Source of the DNA: CALZKI01 sp045124055
GTDB taxonomy: Bacteria; Bacillota; Clostridia; Lachnospirales; Lachnospiraceae
Reading direction: 5' to 3'
NCBI GenBank assembly: GCA_045124055.1
Contig: JBGVKZ010000013.1
Location: 1-45,538 of the forward strand
DNA length: 45,538 bases
The notes under the pieces were generated by a model, which saw nothing but the letters and a program-made list of their open reading frames with translations, was not told the DNA's origin and ran no database searches. Numbering within the stretch: position 1 is the first letter of the stretch; the number at the start of each line of letters is the position of its first letter. Made by a program: the position numbers and the translations under genes. Positions 41,532-45,538 of the stretch are shown here, piece after piece.

Positions 41532-43805
41532 GTGGGGAAAGATAATGCGATGTCAGAATTAGAGAAACAGCAAAAACTGGAAACCGCACAAGCGAAGAAG
41601 CAGGAAAAGGAAGCTTTGAAGCAGAAAGCAAAAGCGGAAAAAGAGGCTAAGAAAAAAGAAAAAGCAGAGGCGAATGCAAAGAAAAAAGCAGAAATGGGGT
41701 TAAATGCAAAGCCTTTGAAAGCTAATGAAAGTCAACCAAAGACACCTAAGGATAAGTTTAAAAACAGCATTCCTTTACATAGAAGAATTGCGACAAAATT
41801 GATTGTTGCATTTATGGTGCCAGTGGTTTGTATCGTTGTCTTAGGTGTTGTATCTTCTGAAAAAGCAGCAGAAGGTATTGAAAATAACTATCGTGAGTCC
41901 GCAATGCAGACAGTTGATATGATGGACAGATATATCACATTGTCTCTGGATAATGTGCAGGCAGACTTTAGAAATACATTGTTAGACGATGAATTTAAGG
42001 GCTTGTTTAGTGGTAACTTTGCATCAGACGCAGCAAAAGAAAGCTCCATCAGAACAGAATGGAAGGATACATTCCAGCAGATGCCTACATCTGATGCCAT
42101 TTATTCTAACGTTTATGTTTTATATGATAAAAAAGAAGTAGCGATTGCGACTTCTTTAGTTAGTAAAGCAGGATTATATACTACATATACAGGAACTACT
42201 CAGGGTGACTTAGTAGCCAATGACAAATTCACAAACTTCTGGTTTGGTAACCAGTGTGAAGCGGATTCAGAATTAGGTACAGATAGCACAAAATACGCAC
42301 TTCGTTATGCCAGATATTGTACCAATAAGAGTGTTTTAGTTGCTGATATTTCATACGATTACATTATGCAGATTTTAAATACTCTAGATGCCGGAGAAGG
42401 TAGCTACGTAGGTATTGTTACTAATATTGATGATCAGGAAATTTTGGGTGACTTATATGAAACACCTGATACACCGGTATTCGTAGGTAGTGAATTTTAT
42501 ATGAATGCTATGGCAGGCGAAGCAGAAAGTGGTTCCGAAACCGTTACATACAATGGCGAAGAATACTTATTCATTTACTCAAAAATGCCAAGCCACAACG
42601 TTACAATTTGTGCTCTTATTTTAAATGATACCATTACAGCTCAGGCAGCTGCTATCAAACAACTTACCGTTGTTATCGTAGTCATAGCGGTTATCATCGC
42701 TTTAGCTTTGGGCATTATGTTTGCAAGTAATATGAGTGCTGCAATTGGATATATGTGCTACAAAGTACAGAAGGTTGCAAAAGGTGACTTGACAGTAAGC
42801 ATTAAGACAAAGAGAAAAGATGAATTTAAGCTCTTAACTGACGAATTGGCAGTTATGATTAAAAATATTAAGCACTTAATTACGAACGTTACTTCTGCCA
42901 GTGATGATTTGAACGTAGCTTCCGATCAGGTAGCAGAATCCTCAAGAATGTTTATGCAGACTTCTGAAAGTATTCAGTTAGCAGTATCAGAAATCGAGTT
43001 AGGTGTTGCGAAATTAGACGAAGATTCTGCAGACTGTCTTGCACAGATGGATTCCTTGTCTGACAAGATTGGTGCTGTAACAGAGGGTACAGGCGTTATC
43101 GGTGGTTTAGCAGAAGCAACTGGTGAATCTATTAAGCAGGGTGTAGAATCTGTTTCAGACTTAACAGGAACAGCACAGTCAACCACAGAAATTACAACTC
43201 ACGTAGTAGAAGCTATTGGAGTATTGGAAGAAAAAACAAGGTCTATTGGTAAGATTATTGGTGTAATCAATGGTATTGCAGAACAGACGAACCTGTTATC
43301 TTTGAATGCTTCTATTGAAGCAGCTAGAGCTGGTGAAGCCGGTAGAGGTTTCTCAGTAGTTGCAGAAGAAATTAGAAAACTTGCAGATCAATCTCTTGGT
43401 TCAGCAAAACAAATTAGCAAGATTGTAGATGAAATCGTTGCTAATATGGGCGAAGTAGTAAATGTAGCTAAGAAGGCAGAAGATATTGTAAAACTTCAGG
43501 AAGATTCCGTAGGAAATACCACTCAATCTTTCAACGAAATGGACGGACAGGTACAGACTTTGGTAGAATCTCTTGAAAATATCAAAGCAAGTGTTAACAA
43601 TATGGAAAGTGCAAGAGCAGCTACTCTTGGTGCGATTGAAAGTATTTCTGCTGTATCTGCTGAAACCTCAGCAAGTTCAGCTAACGTTAGTGAAATGGCA
43701 ACAAAACAGATGTCAGCAATTCATACCTTAGATGATGCGGCTAATCAGTTAACTGCACGTGCAGAAGAATTGACTGTATTGTTACAGAAATTTAAAATTG
43801 ATTAA
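41532..43805 (+). CDS. Methyl-accepting chemotaxis protein with charged N-terminal tail
   Basis: The 757-residue receptor has an extra N-terminal, Lys/Glu/Ala-rich helical tail (about residues 1-80, predicted coiled) before the first span (about 88-107). An extracellular dCache-like sensor (about 108-370), a second span (about 373-397) and a HAMP linker follow. The signalling domain has the hairpin tip IGVINGIAEQTNLLSLNASI followed by EAARAGEAGRGFSVVAEEIR. Most receptors have no such cytoplasmic tail; it could mediate clustering or anchoring (inference). The GTG at 41532 follows GGAGG; an ATG at 41550 is an alternative, six residues shorter. Confidence 0.93.
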   Translation: MGKDNAMSELEKQQKLETAQAKKQEKEALKQKAKAEKEAKKKEKAEANAKKKAEMGLNAKPLKANESQPKTPKDKFKNSIPLHRRIATKLIVAFMVPVVCIVVLGVVSSEKAAEGIENNYRESAMQTVDMMDRYITLSLDNVQADFRNTLLDDEFKGLFSGNFASDAAKESSIRTEWKDTFQQMPTSDAIYSNVYVLYDKKEVAIATSLVSKAGLYTTYTGTTQGDLVANDKFTNFWFGNQCEADSELGTDSTKYALRYARYCTNKSVLVADISYDYIMQILNTLDAGEGSYVGIVTNIDDQEILGDLYETPDTPVFVGSEFYMNAMAGEAESGSETVTYNGEEYLFIYSKMPSHNVTICALILNDTITAQAAAIKQLTVVIVVIAVIIALALGIMFASNMSAAIGYMCYKVQKVAKGDLTVSIKTKRKDEFKLLTDELAVMIKNIKHLITNVTSASDDLNVASDQVAESSRMFMQTSESIQLAVSEIELGVAKLDEDSADCLAQMDSLSDKIGAVTEGTGVIGGLAEATGESIKQGVESVSDLTGTAQSTTEITTHVVEAIGVLEEKTRSIGKIIGVINGIAEQTNLLSLNASIEAARAGEAGRGFSVVAEEIRKLADQSLGSAKQISKIVDEIVANMGEVVNVAKKAEDIVKLQEDSVGNTTQSFNEMDGQVQTLVESLENIKASVNNMESARAATLGAIESISAVSAETSASSANVSEMATKQMSAIHTLDDAANQLTARAEELTVLLQKFKID

Positions 43806-43815
43806 GAATCGTTAG

Positions 43816-43866
43816 AAAGAGTATAGAGAATTCGCAAAGTAATTCTCTATACTCTTTACTTTTTGG
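43816..43866 (+). terminator. Terminator after the chemotaxis receptor
   Basis: A perfect 17-pair stem, AAAGAGTATAGAGAATT with AATTCTCTATACTCTTT (43816-43832 with 43841-43857), around an 8-base loop, followed by T-rich sequence. Confidence 0.9.
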
Positions 43867-43925
43867 TAAATATGTCTTATGATTGCTTACGTGTGTTTAT
43901 GATATAAGAGAAAAGGTGAGACTGA

Positions 43926-45299
43926 ATGAGCAACGAAAAAATAAGTAAAGCAGATAAGACAACTGAAATTTTTAGAAATGCACCAATTCCCAAGGCAGTG
44001 TTTTATAACATCGTACCTTCTGTGATTAGTATGCTAATGGTTTTGGTATACAATTTGGCAGATACCTTTTTTATTGGACAAACTAAAAATCCATATATGG
44101 TTGCTGCAGTATCTATTGCAACGCCGGTATTTTTGATTTTTATGGCGATTGGTATTATTTTTGGTGTGGGTGGAACATCGCTTATTTCCAGAATGCTTGG
44201 AGAAGGCAAAGTTGAAAAGGCAAAAAATGCGTCGGCATTTTGCTTTTGGACAGGACTTATTGTGGGAGTTTTGGGGATGATTTTTGTTTGGGTATGTATC
44301 AACCCAATTTGTAATATGATTGGTACAAGTGAAGACACTTTTGCTTATGCAAAGGAATATCTTATGATTGTATCCCTTGGAATCCCTTTTTTGATTGTAA
44401 GTAATAGTTTTAGTAATATTATTAGAGCTGAGGGAAAAGCTCAGGTAGCGATGATGGGTATGATTCTTGGTAATCTTACTAATATTGTATTAGACCCGAT
44501 TATGATTTTAACTTTTAAATGGGATGTAGCTGGTGCAGCCATAGCCACAGTTATCGGTAATATAGTAGCTTTTGTATTCTACTTAATGCATTTACTTTCC
44601 AAAAGAACCATTCTTTCGATTAAATTAAGAGATTACAGGGCAAAAGAAAAAATTGCTTCCGGCGTTTTGGCAATCGGTATTCCGGCATCTATCAATAATA
44701 TCTTGATGAGTACCTCAAATATCGTTATTAACAACCTAATGCGTGCCCACAGTGATATGGCGGTAGCAGGTCTTGGAGTTGCTTTTAAAGTAAATATGCT
44801 GGTTGTAATGCTTTTGATAGGTGTTGGCACAGGTATTCAGCCACTTCTTGGCTATTGTTTTGGGGCAGGCAACAGAAAACGTTTTGTAGGCGTTATGAAG
44901 TTTTCCATAGTGTTAGCCTTGTGTATGAGTGCAATTTTAACCGTTGTTTGCTATTTTGGGGCTTCTGGAATGGTTCGGGCGTTCCTTGATAATGATGCGG
45001 CCTATGGATATGCATTTTCATTTACTAGAATTTTGATTTATTCAGGACCAATCCTTGGTGTATTGTTCGTATTTGTGAATGCGATTCAGGCAATGGGTTC
45101 GGCAATTCCAACCCTTATTTTGTCTATTAGTCGACAGGGCATTATCTATTTGCCTACTTTAATTTTGTTCCATTATATTTTTAATACACCGAAAATGCTT
45201 GTAATGGCACAGCCTGTGGCAGATTATTTATCTGTAACTTTAGCAATTATTTTATTTATTGCTACTTTCCAGAAAATGAAAAAGAAAATGATTAATTAA
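43926..45299 (+). CDS. MATE family efflux transporter (second)
   Basis: A 457-residue twelve-span MATE exporter with PSVISMLMVLVYNLADTFFIG at the start, GVGGTSLISRMLGEG in the first half and GVGTGIQPLLGYCFGAGNRKR in the second. These are close to the clostridial MepA-type transporters, and distinct from the first MATE protein in this window. It follows AAAAGGTGAG at a good distance and ends at a terminator. Substrate unknown. Confidence 0.9.
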   Translation: MSNEKISKADKTTEIFRNAPIPKAVFYNIVPSVISMLMVLVYNLADTFFIGQTKNPYMVAAVSIATPVFLIFMAIGIIFGVGGTSLISRMLGEGKVEKAKNASAFCFWTGLIVGVLGMIFVWVCINPICNMIGTSEDTFAYAKEYLMIVSLGIPFLIVSNSFSNIIRAEGKAQVAMMGMILGNLTNIVLDPIMILTFKWDVAGAAIATVIGNIVAFVFYLMHLLSKRTILSIKLRDYRAKEKIASGVLAIGIPASINNILMSTSNIVINNLMRAHSDMAVAGLGVAFKVNMLVVMLLIGVGTGIQPLLGYCFGAGNRKRFVGVMKFSIVLALCMSAILTVVCYFGASGMVRAFLDNDAAYGYAFSFTRILIYSGPILGVLFVFVNAIQAMGSAIPTLILSISRQGIIYLPTLILFHYIFNTPKMLVMAQPVADYLSVTLAIILFIATFQKMKKKMIN

Positions 45300-45303
45300 G
45301 TAC

Positions 45304-45339
45304 AAAAGAGTTCGCAAAAACGCGGACTCTTTTATTTTG
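45304..45339 (+). terminator. Terminator after the second MATE gene
   Basis: AAAAGAGTTCGC (45304-45315) pairs with GCGGACTCTTTT (45322-45333, one G-U pair) around AAAAAC, followed by T-rich sequence. Confidence 0.85.
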
Positions 45340-45383
45340 TTTGATTTCTACTAATTATTGTAGAAAAAATGGGAAAACTTATC

Positions 45384-45538
45384 TATAATAAAAAAAGAAG
45401 ATAGTGTCAAATGACTTATGAAAAAACTGAGTAAAGAAAAAGGCTCAGATGAACCTTGAAAATTGCAGATATTTTAGGCTGAGGTAAGCTTCCGCCATCC
45501 TTGACAGCATCAAAAAGAACTGCTGTCGGTTACTTACC
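45384..45538 (+). promoter_or_regulatory. Structured leader or ncRNA beginning, cut by the window end
   Basis: A TATAAT (45384-45389) with a weak -35 starts a region without ORFs. CTGAG (45427-45431) can pair with CTCAG (45444-45448), but the same CTCAG can pair instead with CTGAG at 45479-45483. Further on, GACAGC/GCTGTC (45503-45508 with 45522-45527) is enclosed by GGTAAG/CTTACC (45483-45488 with 45533-45538). Alternative pairing is typical of attenuators and riboswitches. The product cannot be named; the rest lies outside. Confidence 0.4.

Noticed and set aside
1..45538. CRISPR array, IS element or prophage
   Set aside because: No repeat-spacer pattern, transposase, integrase or phage structural gene was seen in any frame.

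Overview
The window is a chromosomal stretch of a low-GC, Gram-positive anaerobe, most likely a member of the Lachnospiraceae or a close clostridial relative. The inference rests on AT-rich coding sequence with strong AGGAGG-type ribosome binding sites, split transketolase subunits, a type III glutamine synthetase, RNase J, IreB/YrzB/YlbF proteins, an NrdG2-type radical SAM activase, a PucR regulator, DUF5058 and several protein types common in Lachnospiraceae. Chemotaxis and c-di-GMP proteins suggest a motile, signalling organism. No phage, IS element or CRISPR array was seen.

Layout. 1-720: fragments, probably the tail of a polymorphic-toxin-type protein and an AT-rich immunity-like gene. 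756-5285: translation and tRNA-thiolation genes (prmA, rsmE, a cysteine desulfurase, thiI), then a divergent HPr-like gene without the catalytic histidine. 5389-12171: mtaB, then a long housekeeping run (ireB, ruvX, yrzB, rnjA, ylbF, a short mltG-like gene, trmR, trhP) whose order resembles the Bacillus subtilis yrzL-yrrK-yrzB-yrrL-yrrM-yrrN/O region. 12264-14671: glnN and a tRNA-Gln(CUG). 14734-19129: an MFS transporter and a three-gene VTC / DUF4956 / CotH-kinase unit. 19185-21843: an XRE regulator divergent from a membrane-anchored Mrr-like nuclease, and a DUF885 protein.

21992-26551: split transketolase, rpe and metG. 26653-30355: an alpha/beta hydrolase, a GNAT acetyltransferase, a YesL-like membrane protein and a sensory diguanylate cyclase. 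30381-38447: a branched RNA-like terminator, an msmX/ugpC-type sugar ABC ATPase, an HD-GYP phosphodiesterase, a PucR regulator, an unrecognised two-part protein, and a DUF5058 / membrane protein / M20 peptidase unit. 38512-39225 (minus): the SRP RNA downstream of tadA, with its promoter overlapping the tadA stop codon. 39310-45299: an NrdG2-like activase, two MATE exporters and a chemotaxis receptor with an unusual charged N-terminal tail. The last 150 bases form a folded, possibly regulatory RNA cut by the window end.

The best candidates for a poorly described system are the VTC-DUF4956-CotH unit (a possible polyphosphate or protein-phosphorylation surface system), the XRE/membrane-anchored nuclease pair with its repeated operator-like sites, and the DUF5058 membrane pair with its anchored M20 peptidase. 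All functional statements are read from sequence motifs and family knowledge; no database search was run.
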